Positions 1 to 5,622 of a DNA stretch of 25,456 nt are shown in pieces. Where the stretch lies: IMG/VR virus record IMGVR_UViG_3300017917_003561, positions 1 to 25,456 of that record. One strand, given 5' to 3'. The DNA is from a virus. The translations under genes were made by a program, and so were the position numbers. The notes beneath the pieces were generated by a model. That model saw only the letters and a program-made list of their open reading frames with translations, ran no database searches and was not told where the DNA came from. Within the stretch, counting starts at the first letter, position 1; every line of letters starts with the position of its first letter.

Positions 1-886
1 AGTTAAACATATCTTCACTAGTAACCTGCTTAGGCAAACTGCTCTTGACAGTCTGCAAGGCCGCGGCCCAAGTCAAATCTTTACTCCGGTCATAAGTCTA
101 CCAGAATTAGAAGCACTAGTCTACAACTGGACATTCTTCGAAACTAATATTCACAGTCGTTCATACAGCCACATTATCCGCAACATCTACAACGTGCCGA
201 AAGAAGTGTTCAACACAATTCACGACACTAAAGAAATCGTAGATATGGCAAGTAGTGTAGGCAAATATTACGACGACTTACATAAAATTAATTGTATCAA
301 AGAAGCAGGCTTTAATGACACAGAAGAAAATCACATCAAAGCAATTTATCTAGCACTACATGCCAGTTATGCATTAGAAGCATTCCGCTTCATGGTATCA
401 TTCGCTACTAGTTTAGCAATGGTTGAGAACAAGATCTTTATCGGTAACGGTAACATTATCAGCTTGATCCTGCAAGACGAGTTGTTACACAAGGGATGGA
501 CTGCTTTCTTGATTAATCAAGTAGTTAAAGAAGATACTCGATTTGCTAAGGTAGCACAAGAGTGTCAAGAAGAAGTGCTACAGATTTATCGAGATGTTAT
601 TGCGGAAGAAAAAGCATGGGCTGACTACTTGTTTAAGAAAGGTCCAGTTATTGGATTAAATGCAAACATTCTAAAAGACTTTGTTGACTATACTGCTGTT
701 GGCGCACTGAAGGATATCGGTATTAAGTATTGGAATCCAGCACCAAAAACAACTCCTATTCCTTGGTTCAACAAGCACAGCGATACTAGTAAAAAACAAA
801 CAGCACTACAGGAAAGTGAAAGTACCAATTATGTTATCGGAGTAATGTCCGATGCGATTGATTACGACGAGCTTCCTGCATTATAA
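1..886 (+). CDS. nrdB: Ribonucleotide reductase class Ia beta subunit, 5' truncated by window edge
   Basis: The reading frame is already open at base 2 and gives the last 294 residues of an R2 protein, which holds the di-iron/tyrosyl radical cofactor and works with NrdA to make dNTPs. Visible landmarks, numbered from the first codon in the window: the Asp ligand in ALDSLQGRG (D16), Glu ligand E47, His ligand H51 and radical Tyr Y55 in IHSRSY, the helix ALEAFRFMVSFA with the third Glu, DELLH with the last Glu and His, and an acidic C-terminal tail (DYDELPAL) of the kind that docks on NrdA. Asp-to-Glu spacing (31) equals that of E. coli NrdB, but Glu-to-His is four residues apart instead of three (ETNIH against ETIH), a one-residue insertion between two ligands. 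An internal ATG at 194 is not the start, because homology runs through it. Glutaredoxin follows after 24 bases, a usual pairing in T4-like phages. Confidence 0.95.
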   Translation, partial: VKHIFTSNLLRQTALDSLQGRGPSQIFTPVISLPELEALVYNWTFFETNIHSRSYSHIIRNIYNVPKEVFNTIHDTKEIVDMASSVGKYYDDLHKINCIKEAGFNDTEENHIKAIYLALHASYALEAFRFMVSFATSLAMVENKIFIGNGNIISLILQDELLHKGWTAFLINQVVKEDTRFAKVAQECQEEVLQIYRDVIAEEKAWADYLFKKGPVIGLNANILKDFVDYTAVGALKDIGIKYWNPAPKTTPIPWFNKHSDTSKKQTALQESESTNYVIGVMSDAIDYDELPAL

Positions 887-910
887 TTAAAATACTATAA
901 AGGATATTTC

Positions 911-1135
911 ATGAAAGCGGTAGTATGGAGTAAAGATCATTGTCCTTTCTGCGATCAAGCTAAAAACTTGCTCAAGATGAAAGGCATTGAATTCGAAGAA
1001 AAGAAAATTGGCCACGGCTATACTAAAGAACAACTTTTAGAAGCTGTGCCAACAGCAAGAACTGTCCCTCAGATTTTTCTAGATGATAAATTAATTGGCG
1101 GATTTGCAGAATTAAAAACACACTTACAAGGATAA
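911..1135 (+). CDS. Glutaredoxin
   Basis: A 74-residue dithiol glutaredoxin. It carries the CPFC active site at residues 11-14, the cis-Pro motif TVPQIF and the GGFAEL glutathione-binding segment, which together cover the thioredoxin-like fold with little to spare. The likely role is to re-reduce ribonucleotide reductase, since it lies directly behind nrdB; in T4 the same job is done by NrdC. The start has AAGG a few bases upstream (aaaggatatttcATG). The next gene begins three bases after its stop codon, so the two are very probably co-transcribed. Function is secure; the choice of physiological partner is inferred from gene order. Confidence 0.93.
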   Translation: MKAVVWSKDHCPFCDQAKNLLKMKGIEFEEKKIGHGYTKEQLLEAVPTARTVPQIFLDDKLIGGFAELKTHLQG

Positions 1136-1138
1136 AAT

Positions 1139-1429
1139 ATGTTAATCGATAAAGGCGTTACAGTTGGTGAAGTTATCACACTTAAACTAACCAGCGGAGA
1201 AGAAATTGTTGCCAAAATGGTAGAAGAAACTGCTACCTATTACAAACTGGTAAAACCAATGGTCATTGGTATGGGACCAAAAGGCCCAGGACTGATGCCT
1301 TACTTGTTTACAGTTAGCCCAGAGAAAGAGGTTAAACTTCTTAAGTCTACTGTTACTGTATGCGAAGCTACAGACAAAGGCTTTGCTGATCAATTTGTAG
1401 AACAAACTACCGGCATTAAATTAGCATAA
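1139..1429 (+). CDS. Small Sm-like-fold protein, conserved phage type
   Basis: 96 residues. The N-terminal half (VGEVITLKLTSGEEIVAKMVEE) has the alternating pattern of the Sm1 motif: a beta strand, a turn with SGEE, then a second strand, as in Hfq/LSm proteins and in small Sm-like proteins of T4-like marine phages. The middle is glycine- and proline-rich (MGPKGPGLMPYLF) and could be a loop or strand 4-5 hairpin. No Hfq-type RNA-binding motif is evident, so an RNA function is not shown. It begins three bases after the glutaredoxin gene and probably belongs to the nrd transcript. Its stop codon overlaps the late promoter of the next gene. Fold assignment is moderate, function unknown. Confidence 0.6.
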   Translation: MLIDKGVTVGEVITLKLTSGEEIVAKMVEETATYYKLVKPMVIGMGPKGPGLMPYLFTVSPEKEVKLLKSTVTVCEATDKGFADQFVEQTTGIKLA

Positions 1430-1432
1430 ATA
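1425..1432 (+). promoter_or_regulatory. T4-type late promoter CATAAATA
   Basis: The octamer CATAAATA fits the NATAAATA late element of T4-like phages and lies 20 bases before the ATG at 1453. With T4 geometry, transcription would begin near 1438, giving a 15-base leader that contains the Shine-Dalgarno sequence GGGAG. The element overlaps the stop codon of the preceding gene. Confidence 0.7.
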
Positions 1433-1452
1433 TCCTATAAAGGGAGAATATT

Positions 1453-2175
1453 ATGCCATTAGTCACCGCAACGTTCAGCACAGGCGGCAACGTAGTTATT
1501 AACGATGCAGTCGAAGTAGCTTTGCTAACTGCCATCGAGACACTATTAATAGAGCATTCAGTAGCTTCTGTTAATATTCCTGGAACTCCTGCAGCTAATA
1601 TGGCAGTTATTGCTGGGTCTGTCAACGACATTGCGGCGCTAATGACAACTATGATTGCCGAGCAGAAAAAAACTAATAACAGCATTGGGAATTTGGTAGC
1701 ATCGTTAAGTAGCATAAATGCGAACCTTGGGACTGCGGTTACAACTAGTCAGCTATCTTACATAGAACAGACTAAACAAAATGCATTCCTGAAACAAACA
1801 CAAAATGATGCACTTCAACGTGCAGGGCTTCCTCCAACACAGGTCACACCTGGTGCTGTTCTAGCTCAAATAGAAACTACTGCAAGTGACATGGTTAACT
1901 TTAACTTACAATCAAGTGTAGCAGGACTTACACAAAAAGGTTTAAATTTTGTAGGCGGTCTAGCAACAGATGGATTGACTTATGTATACGGTAAAGCAGC
2001 CACTTATGTTGTAGAGTCGGCAGTTGGACAAAAAGTTACAGCTCTATGGAACAAGATATTCCCACCAACTAAACAAATTACAGTTGAAACCAATTCTGTT
2101 GGAAGAGCAACGTTTGTTGGCCAGTTAGCAACTAAGCCTATTCCACCAGATGTTTCTCAATATGTATCGACATGA
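1453..2175 (+). CDS. Late phage protein of unknown function, probable virion or tail-tip component
   Basis: 240 residues, not recognised. The N-terminus (MPLVTATFSTGG) is beta-like; residues about 25-125 are Ala/Thr/Ser/Asn-rich and helical with ISSINANLG and many Gln/Lys, resembling an extended coiled coil; about 145-195 hold small-residue, weakly hydrophobic segments (GLNFVGGLATDGLTYVYGKAA). There is no signal peptide or clear catalytic motif. It has a good ribosome binding site (AAGGGAG) and a late promoter, and its stop overlaps the start of the PAAR-like protein (ATGA), so the two are probably made together late in infection. A structural role beside the spike is inferred from that context only. 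Confidence 0.55.
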   Translation: MPLVTATFSTGGNVVINDAVEVALLTAIETLLIEHSVASVNIPGTPAANMAVIAGSVNDIAALMTTMIAEQKKTNNSIGNLVASLSSINANLGTAVTTSQLSYIEQTKQNAFLKQTQNDALQRAGLPPTQVTPGAVLAQIETTASDMVNFNLQSSVAGLTQKGLNFVGGLATDGLTYVYGKAATYVVESAVGQKVTALWNKIFPPTKQITVETNSVGRATFVGQLATKPIPPDVSQYVST

Positions 2176-2426
2176 GTAAAGACAGCGTAGCTAGGGCAGG
2201 TAAAGATACTGCCAATCGATCCATATTAACAACTGGTTCCACAGATGTGATTACAAATGATGTAAGCACAGTCTTTGCTACTAGTGTAAATGCAGTTGGG
2301 GATATGGTTGTAGCACCGTCCACAACTGTGTTCGTCAATGACAAAGGTATTGGCCGTGAAAGTGACGGCATGAGCAACGGCACCCTTATCGAAATGGGCA
2401 GTACAAACGTATTCGCCGGAAAATAA
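2172..2426 (+). CDS. PAAR-like spike-tip protein (T4 gp5.4 type)
   Basis: 84 residues with the two-fold repeated pattern of PAAR proteins: VARAGKDTANRSILTTGSTDVITN, then VGDMVVAPSTTVFVNDKGIGRESDGMSN, ending GTLIEMGSTNVFAGK. PAAR proteins cap the membrane-piercing spike of contractile tails and T6SS; the T4 counterpart gp5.4 is of similar length (97 aa). The usual His/Cys metal ligands of PAAR tips are not obvious here, so metal binding is uncertain. The gene starts inside the stop codon of the 240-aa late gene (ATGA), which suggests translational coupling and stoichiometric production. This is one of the clearest signs that the window is from a contractile-tailed phage. Confidence 0.75.
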   Translation: MSKDSVARAGKDTANRSILTTGSTDVITNDVSTVFATSVNAVGDMVVAPSTTVFVNDKGIGRESDGMSNGTLIEMGSTNVFAGK

Positions 2427-2440
2427 CTCCACCAAAAATT

Positions 2441-2490
2441 TTGACAATAAGTATTGTAAGCTGTTACATTAGTAACAGAGTGACACACTC
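2441..2490 (+). promoter_or_regulatory. Sigma70-like promoter with overlapping palindrome, before the histone H1-like gene
   Basis: TTGACA at 2441-2446 is a perfect -35; 17 bases later lies TTACAT (2464-2469), a weak -10. Over the -10 sits the perfect palindrome CTGTTAC-ATTA-GTAACAG (2461-2478), followed at once by GAGTG-ACA-CACTC (2478-2490). The first could be an operator, or both could fold as RNA hairpins. No U-tract follows, so a terminator is unlikely. The -35 is convincing, the rest less so. Confidence 0.5.
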
Positions 2491-2509
2491 ACCATTAAAG
2501 GAGATAAAA

Positions 2510-2710
2510 ATGGCACAAAATAGACATCAAGAATTCACAGCAATCGTAGAGGCAATGGAAGGCGACTTTGAAAAGTTTTACGACAAAGAAGTTGGCGCTG
2601 CAGGTACCCGTGTACGCAAGCACCTACAGGAACTAGCCAAACTTTGTAAAGAAGTTCGTAACGACGTTACTGCAACCAAAAACGCTCGCAAAGAAGCATC
2701 AGCCAAGTAA
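2510..2710 (+). CDS. Histone H1-like (Hc1-type) nucleoid protein
   Basis: 66 residues. The core EGDFEKFYDKEVGAAGTRVR followed by a helix KHLQELAKLCKEVRNDV is the signature of the small histone H1-like (Hc1 family) proteins found in Bacteroidetes, Chlamydia relatives and some phages; the C-terminal tail is basic (TKNARKEASAK), suiting DNA binding. The ATG at 2510 has a strong ribosome binding site (AAGGAG, 2498-2503). An upstream in-frame extension would run through the promoter and palindrome and is rejected. A role in compacting viral or host DNA is inferred from the family. It has its own host-type promoter, suggesting expression early in infection. Confidence 0.75.
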   Translation: MAQNRHQEFTAIVEAMEGDFEKFYDKEVGAAGTRVRKHLQELAKLCKEVRNDVTATKNARKEASAK

Positions 2711-2716
2711 TAAATA
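2709..2716 (+). promoter_or_regulatory. T4-type late promoter AATAAATA (iscU)
   Basis: AATAAATA overlaps the stop codon of the histone-like gene and ends 18 bases before the iscU ATG. T4 geometry puts the transcript start near 2722, just ahead of the AAGGAG ribosome binding site and inside the hairpin described at 2714-2736. Confidence 0.65.
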
Positions 2717-2736
2717 CCAAACAAGGAGTTTGGTAT
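2714..2736 (+). promoter_or_regulatory. Hairpin enclosing the iscU ribosome binding site and start codon
   Basis: A perfect 9-bp inverted repeat, ATACCAAAC (2714-2722) and GTTTGGTAT (2728-2736), closes a 5-base loop AAGGA that is the Shine-Dalgarno core; the 3' arm takes in the first two bases of the ATG. A transcript reading through from upstream could fold this and mask the start codon. A transcript begun at the late promoter (start near 2722) would lack the 5' arm and stay open. This is the logic known from T4 gene e. Pairing is seen; regulation is inferred. Confidence 0.55.
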
Positions 2737-3142
2737 GGCGTACAGCGACAAAGTAATTGATCATTATGAAAACCCACGTAATGTAGGAAGTTTTGATAAG
2801 AACGATCCAACAGTCGGCACAGGTATGGTAGGAGCACCGGCCTGTGGCGATGTAATGAAGCTGCAGATTAAAGTAAACGAGTCAACAGGTATAATTGAAG
2901 ATGCCAAGTTTAAGACTTATGGTTGCGGAAGTGCTATTGCAAGCAGTTCACTGGTCACTGAATGGGTTAAGGGTAAAACACTTGACCAAGCAGGACAGAT
3001 TAAGAATAGTGAGATTGCAGAAGAGCTTGCGCTCCCTCCGGTTAAAATACATTGTTCTATCCTAGCAGAAGATGCCATCAAAGCCGCAGTAAATGATTAC
3101 CGTAACCGACACAGCTCGACAAAAGATCAAGCAACTGATTGA
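2735..3142 (+). CDS. iscU: Fe-S cluster scaffold protein IscU
   Basis: 135 residues, full length. All functional residues of IscU are present: C37 and D39 in GAPACGDVMKLQI, C64 in TYGCGSAIASSS, and C107 with H106 in LPPVKIHCSILAEDAIKAA. The LPPVK segment (100-104) is the recognition site for the Hsp70 HscA, and a complete Hsp70 (DnaK) is encoded further along. IscU builds [2Fe-2S] clusters on sulfur from IscS; no cysteine desulfurase is visible here, so host IscS would have to supply it. The C-terminus runs a few residues beyond the E. coli protein (128 aa) and the gene overlaps iscA by 50 bases. Expression appears tied to a late promoter and a start-masking hairpin. Confidence 0.95.
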   Translation: MAYSDKVIDHYENPRNVGSFDKNDPTVGTGMVGAPACGDVMKLQIKVNESTGIIEDAKFKTYGCGSAIASSSLVTEWVKGKTLDQAGQIKNSEIAEELALPPVKIHCSILAEDAIKAAVNDYRNRHSSTKDQATD

Positions 3143-3419
3143 GCGCCGAGGTAAAGGTGTCGGCATACGCCTAGGAGTTAAGACCACTGGATGCAGCGGT
3201 CTTGCTTATACACTAGAATATGTGGACACATACGAACCTGAAGTTGGCGTTACTAATTTTGCACAACCAGAATTTGTTGTTTTGGTTGACGCAAAGTCCC
3301 TAGTGTACATGAATGGACTAACAGTTGATTGGGTTCGAAACGGACTCAATGAAGGATTTGAGTTTCAAAATCCAAACGAGCGAGATCGTTGCGGCTGCGG
3401 CGAGTCATTCAGAGTTTAA
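3093..3419 (+). CDS. iscA: A-type Fe-S carrier protein IscA
   Basis: 108 residues of the HesB/IscA family. The three cluster-binding cysteines are in place: C34 in TTGCSGLAY and C100/C102 in the C-terminal CGCGESF. A-type proteins receive clusters and deliver them to apo-enzymes. The ATG at 3093 lies 50 bases inside iscU in another frame; it is supported because the encoded MITVTDTARQKIKQLI is the typical IscA N-terminus. No separate promoter is seen, so it should be co-translated with iscU. The order iscU-iscA without iscS, hscB or fdx suggests a minimal module that plugs into the host pathway. Confidence 0.93.
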   Translation: MITVTDTARQKIKQLIERRGKGVGIRLGVKTTGCSGLAYTLEYVDTYEPEVGVTNFAQPEFVVLVDAKSLVYMNGLTVDWVRNGLNEGFEFQNPNERDRCGCGESFRV

Positions 3420-3430
3420 ATCAAAGGTAC

Positions 3431-3459
3431 TTGACATAGTTTTGGTATTATTATATAAT
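3431..3459 (+). promoter_or_regulatory. Consensus sigma70 promoter
   Basis: TTGACA (3431-3436), a 17-base spacer, then TATAAT (3454-3459): a perfect match in both hexamers and spacing. It should be read by host RNA polymerase without phage factors, so the gene at 3491 is probably expressed early. Confidence 0.88.
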
Positions 3460-3490
3460 ACTGAAATAGTCATTACTTTTGGAGAAAATT

Positions 3491-3883
3491 ATGAGTATGC
3501 ATTTGGAAGGCCCGTGGTTGTCAACTACAGGCAAAAAGAAAGGCAAACAAAAATTTCGATCAGCAGAACATGCTAGAAAGGCCAGAGAATTGGACGAAAG
3601 CTGGAAAGAATTACAGAAAAAATGGGCTATAGAAGCCGAAGACAAAAAACGCAAACGCGGTTTGGCTGCACCTTCTATGAATCCAGTGGTAAACAAGCCC
3701 TTTATTAGAGATACAGGGCCGCGGATTGCAAGTTTGCCTTTTACCGGTGGTGCTTGTACAAAACCAGCCGAAAAAGTTTATACTGGCACTAACATTGTTG
3801 GCATTGCAACCATGCACAAAAGTAACGCTGTGCCCGTTTTTAGTGCAGATGATGCTAAAGATATTAGCAAAATGCGCAGGTAA
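3491..3883 (+). CDS. Conserved T4-like phage protein of unknown function
   Basis: 131 residues. The first half is very basic and helical (TTGKKKGKQKFRSAEHARKA through KKRKRG), the second half holds ordered-looking short motifs (SLPFTGGACTKPAEKVYTGT, then MHKSNAVPVFS) and ends DAKDISKMRR. I recognise this N-terminal LEGPWLSTTGKKKG and the MHKSNAVP pattern as typical of an uncharacterised family of marine T4-like phages, but no function is known to me. The ATG at 3491 is chosen over a TTG at 3479 because GGAG (3481-3484) is ideally placed for it. A perfect sigma70 promoter lies just upstream, so early expression is likely. Strong positive charge suggests nucleic-acid contact, which is inference. 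Confidence 0.7.
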   Translation: MSMHLEGPWLSTTGKKKGKQKFRSAEHARKARELDESWKELQKKWAIEAEDKKRKRGLAAPSMNPVVNKPFIRDTGPRIASLPFTGGACTKPAEKVYTGTNIVGIATMHKSNAVPVFSADDAKDISKMRR

Positions 3884-3932
3884 GGTAAAAACTTATGTTT
3901 TTATCCCAGTCGCATAGGCATAACTATATATT

Positions 3933-3953
3933 GTACCTCAAAGGTTGGGGTAC
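3933..3953 (+). other. Hairpin in the 166-base gap before the cell-wall hydrolase
   Basis: GTACCTCAA-AGG-TTGGGGTAC forms a 9-bp stem (one T-G pair) with a 3-base loop. It is not followed by a U-run, so it may be a processing or leader structure more than a terminator. The remainder of 3884-4049 contains a short GTCC/GGAC repeat (4011-4025) and the ribosome binding site AAAGGAG (4037-4043) of the next gene. Confidence 0.35.
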
Positions 3954-4049
3954 ATTAAGCAGTAGGCTTTTAACGCATGAGGAGATGTATCGGAGCCGTT
4001 TATTAAAAGTGTCCCTAGCGAGGACTCATCCAGCGTAAAGGAGAAAAAG

Positions 4050-4580
4050 ATGATACGCATCATTAAATTTGTAGTATTTGCACTAGCCGTTGTGTTAGTT
4101 GCGTTAGGTGGTTATAAAGCAGTAACATATAAATTAGAGACCCTAAAGACTGCTAGAATCGCCGTAAGCCCAGTTACAGCAGAAATGAGACAGAAACAAT
4201 TAGACTGTCTTGCTCGTAACATTTATCATGAAGCAGGCTATGAGCCATTTGAAGGCAAAGTAGCGGTTGCACAAGTTACAATCAATCGTGCAGAAAGTGG
4301 ACAATTCCCAAGTGACATCTGCAAGGTTGTTTATCAAAAGAACGTTATATACGAAAAAGTTCTTTGCCAGTTTAGCTGGTATTGCGAAAGTGCTAGTTTG
4401 AAAAAACCTATGAACGGTCCGGTATATATTGAAAGTATGGAAGTGGCAAAGAAAGTTCTATTAGAAGGATTTAGACTTCCTTCAGTAAAAGATGCACTAT
4501 ACTTTCATGGGGATTATATCAACCCTGGTTGGAAAAGAGAACGAGTAGCAAAAATTGGTCGACATATCTTTTATAAGTGA
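4050..4580 (+). CDS. SleB-type cell-wall hydrolase (Hydrolase_2), membrane-anchored endolysin candidate
   Basis: 176 residues. Residues about 4-24 form one hydrophobic segment (IIKFVVFALAVVLVALGGY), then a Hydrolase_2 domain from about 50 to the end: LARNIYHEAGYEPFEGKVAVAQV with the catalytic-type Glu, NRAESGQFPSDICKVVYQ, CQFSWYC, then LYFHGDY, NPGW and IGRHIFY. This family cleaves peptidoglycan (SleB of spores, and many phage endolysins). Having a single N-terminal anchor and no obvious signal-peptidase site, it could be a signal-anchor-release endolysin. The ribosome binding site is AAAGGAG. It overlaps or abuts the next membrane-protein gene, a natural lysis pair. Confidence 0.85.
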   Translation: MIRIIKFVVFALAVVLVALGGYKAVTYKLETLKTARIAVSPVTAEMRQKQLDCLARNIYHEAGYEPFEGKVAVAQVTINRAESGQFPSDICKVVYQKNVIYEKVLCQFSWYCESASLKKPMNGPVYIESMEVAKKVLLEGFRLPSVKDALYFHGDYINPGWKRERVAKIGRHIFYK

Positions 4581-4588
4581 GAACACAT

Positions 4589-4936
4589 ATGAATACAGAA
4601 ACAGTAACCGTTTCAATTAAGAAGTTTTTCCATGATCTTTTTGACTTGGATCTTTGGGTCAAAAATATCAAAGAACATGCACCACACATCAGCGCAGAAA
4701 CTGCTGGATGGGTAGCTGTTGTACTCCTACACATGGCTACTATTCCAACTATGATTGCTATTCTAACAGGATTAACTGAAAAGATGCCTCCTGTTGATAT
4801 GGTGCTTTTTAGCTGGCTAGGACTGTTCCTATTCTTTATGAAAGCTACTATTCAAAAAGATTTGCTTAATATTGTTACTATCGGGCTTGGGTTTTTTATC
4901 CAAGCGGCCTTGCTGGCTTTGATAGTTTTCAAGTAA
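4589..4936 (+). CDS. Small three-span membrane protein, holin candidate
   Basis: 115 residues from the ATG at 4589; a GTG at 4577 overlapping the previous stop (GTGA) is a possible alternative adding four residues. After an amphipathic N-terminus (FHDLFDLDLWVKNI) there are three hydrophobic spans at about 38-60, 72-90 and 94-115. Size, topology and position directly behind a peptidoglycan hydrolase fit a class I-like holin, but no family motif proves it, and it may instead be a conserved membrane protein of unknown role. No strong Shine-Dalgarno is visible, consistent with coupling to the hydrolase gene. Confidence 0.55.
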   Translation: MNTETVTVSIKKFFHDLFDLDLWVKNIKEHAPHISAETAGWVAVVLLHMATIPTMIAILTGLTEKMPPVDMVLFSWLGLFLFFMKATIQKDLLNIVTIGLGFFIQAALLALIVFK

Positions 4937-4942
4937 AATAGC

Positions 4943-4950
4943 GATAAATA
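4943..4950 (+). promoter_or_regulatory. T4-type late promoter GATAAATA
   Basis: GATAAATA in the 36-base gap, 22 bases before the ATG at 4973; TAGGAG serves as ribosome binding site. The arrangement is that of a highly expressed late structural gene. Confidence 0.7.
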
Positions 4951-4972
4951 CAAGATAACTTAGGAGCATAAT

Positions 4973-5614
4973 ATGCCATCAGGATTCGTACAAGATTCAA
5001 ATCAACTTAGCCCAAACTTTTATCGTGTTGTTTGGGTAGCAAGCACCGGCACATACGCCACTGCTGACGGTAACGATAACGGCGCAATTGGCCCAACTAG
5101 CTCAGACAACGTTGGCTCAGGTGCAAACCAAATTTCTGCAAAACCAACCACATTAGCGGCTGGTAAACGCAGAGCTCGCGGTAACATGAGATTCCGCAAT
5201 GTGATCAATCGCTTATCTGGTCTAGCAGACTGCCAGATCCTAGACATTGAAGTTGGCGGTCAAACAGACGGTGATAGTCAGCCAACAAGTTTGGCATTCA
5301 CTGTTAAGTTCGATCGTGACGCAGGTGTGTTAGATGCAGTTAAAAACCAAATCGGTTCACCTTACACCGGTGCTGATGGTTCTACAACAATCACAACTGC
5401 CGCATTAGCCATCAAAGATCAATTTGTAAGAGGCTTCCGTGACGCAACTACAGCAAACGTTCGTGTGCTAGACGGTACAGCAGGAACAGATAACATGTTG
5501 TCTATTACTGTTGCTGCGCCAGACAGCGGTGCTGACATCTGGGCAGACACTACTGTTACACGCATTGACGGTACTGAAGTCGTTACAACAGACGAATCAG
5601 GCGCAGCAGAATAA
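4973..5614 (+). CDS. Probable virion structural protein, late
   Basis: 213 residues, no recognised family by name. Composition is that of a soluble beta-rich virion protein: many Thr, Ala, Gly, Asp, no Cys apart from one, no signal peptide, no membrane span. The centre has a basic patch (GKRRARGNMRFRNVINRLSG) and a strand-rich segment (TSLAFTVKFDRDAGVLDAV); the end is acidic. A late promoter and good ribosome binding site suggest strong late expression. A virion role is inference from composition and promoter; mass spectrometry of particles would be the test. Confidence 0.55.
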   Translation: MPSGFVQDSNQLSPNFYRVVWVASTGTYATADGNDNGAIGPTSSDNVGSGANQISAKPTTLAAGKRRARGNMRFRNVINRLSGLADCQILDIEVGGQTDGDSQPTSLAFTVKFDRDAGVLDAVKNQIGSPYTGADGSTTITTAALAIKDQFVRGFRDATTANVRVLDGTAGTDNMLSITVAAPDSGADIWADTTVTRIDGTEVVTTDESGAAE

Positions 5615-5622
5615 GGATACAA

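Noticed and set aside
1416-1715. A 99-codon minus-strand frame with hydrophobic segments
   Set aside because: Antisense to a well-supported late gene with promoter and ribosome binding site; no minus-strand signals.
3325-3576. An 83-codon plus frame over the end of iscA
   Set aside because: Runs across the consensus promoter and into another gene; shadow frame.
3895-4038. A 47-codon frame in the gap before the cell-wall hydrolase
   Set aside because: No proper ribosome binding site, unremarkable composition and it runs through a 9-bp hairpin; likely non-coding.
3961-4040. Possible tRNA in the structured gap
   Set aside because: No acceptor stem, T-loop GTTCRAN word or anticodon arm can be drawn.
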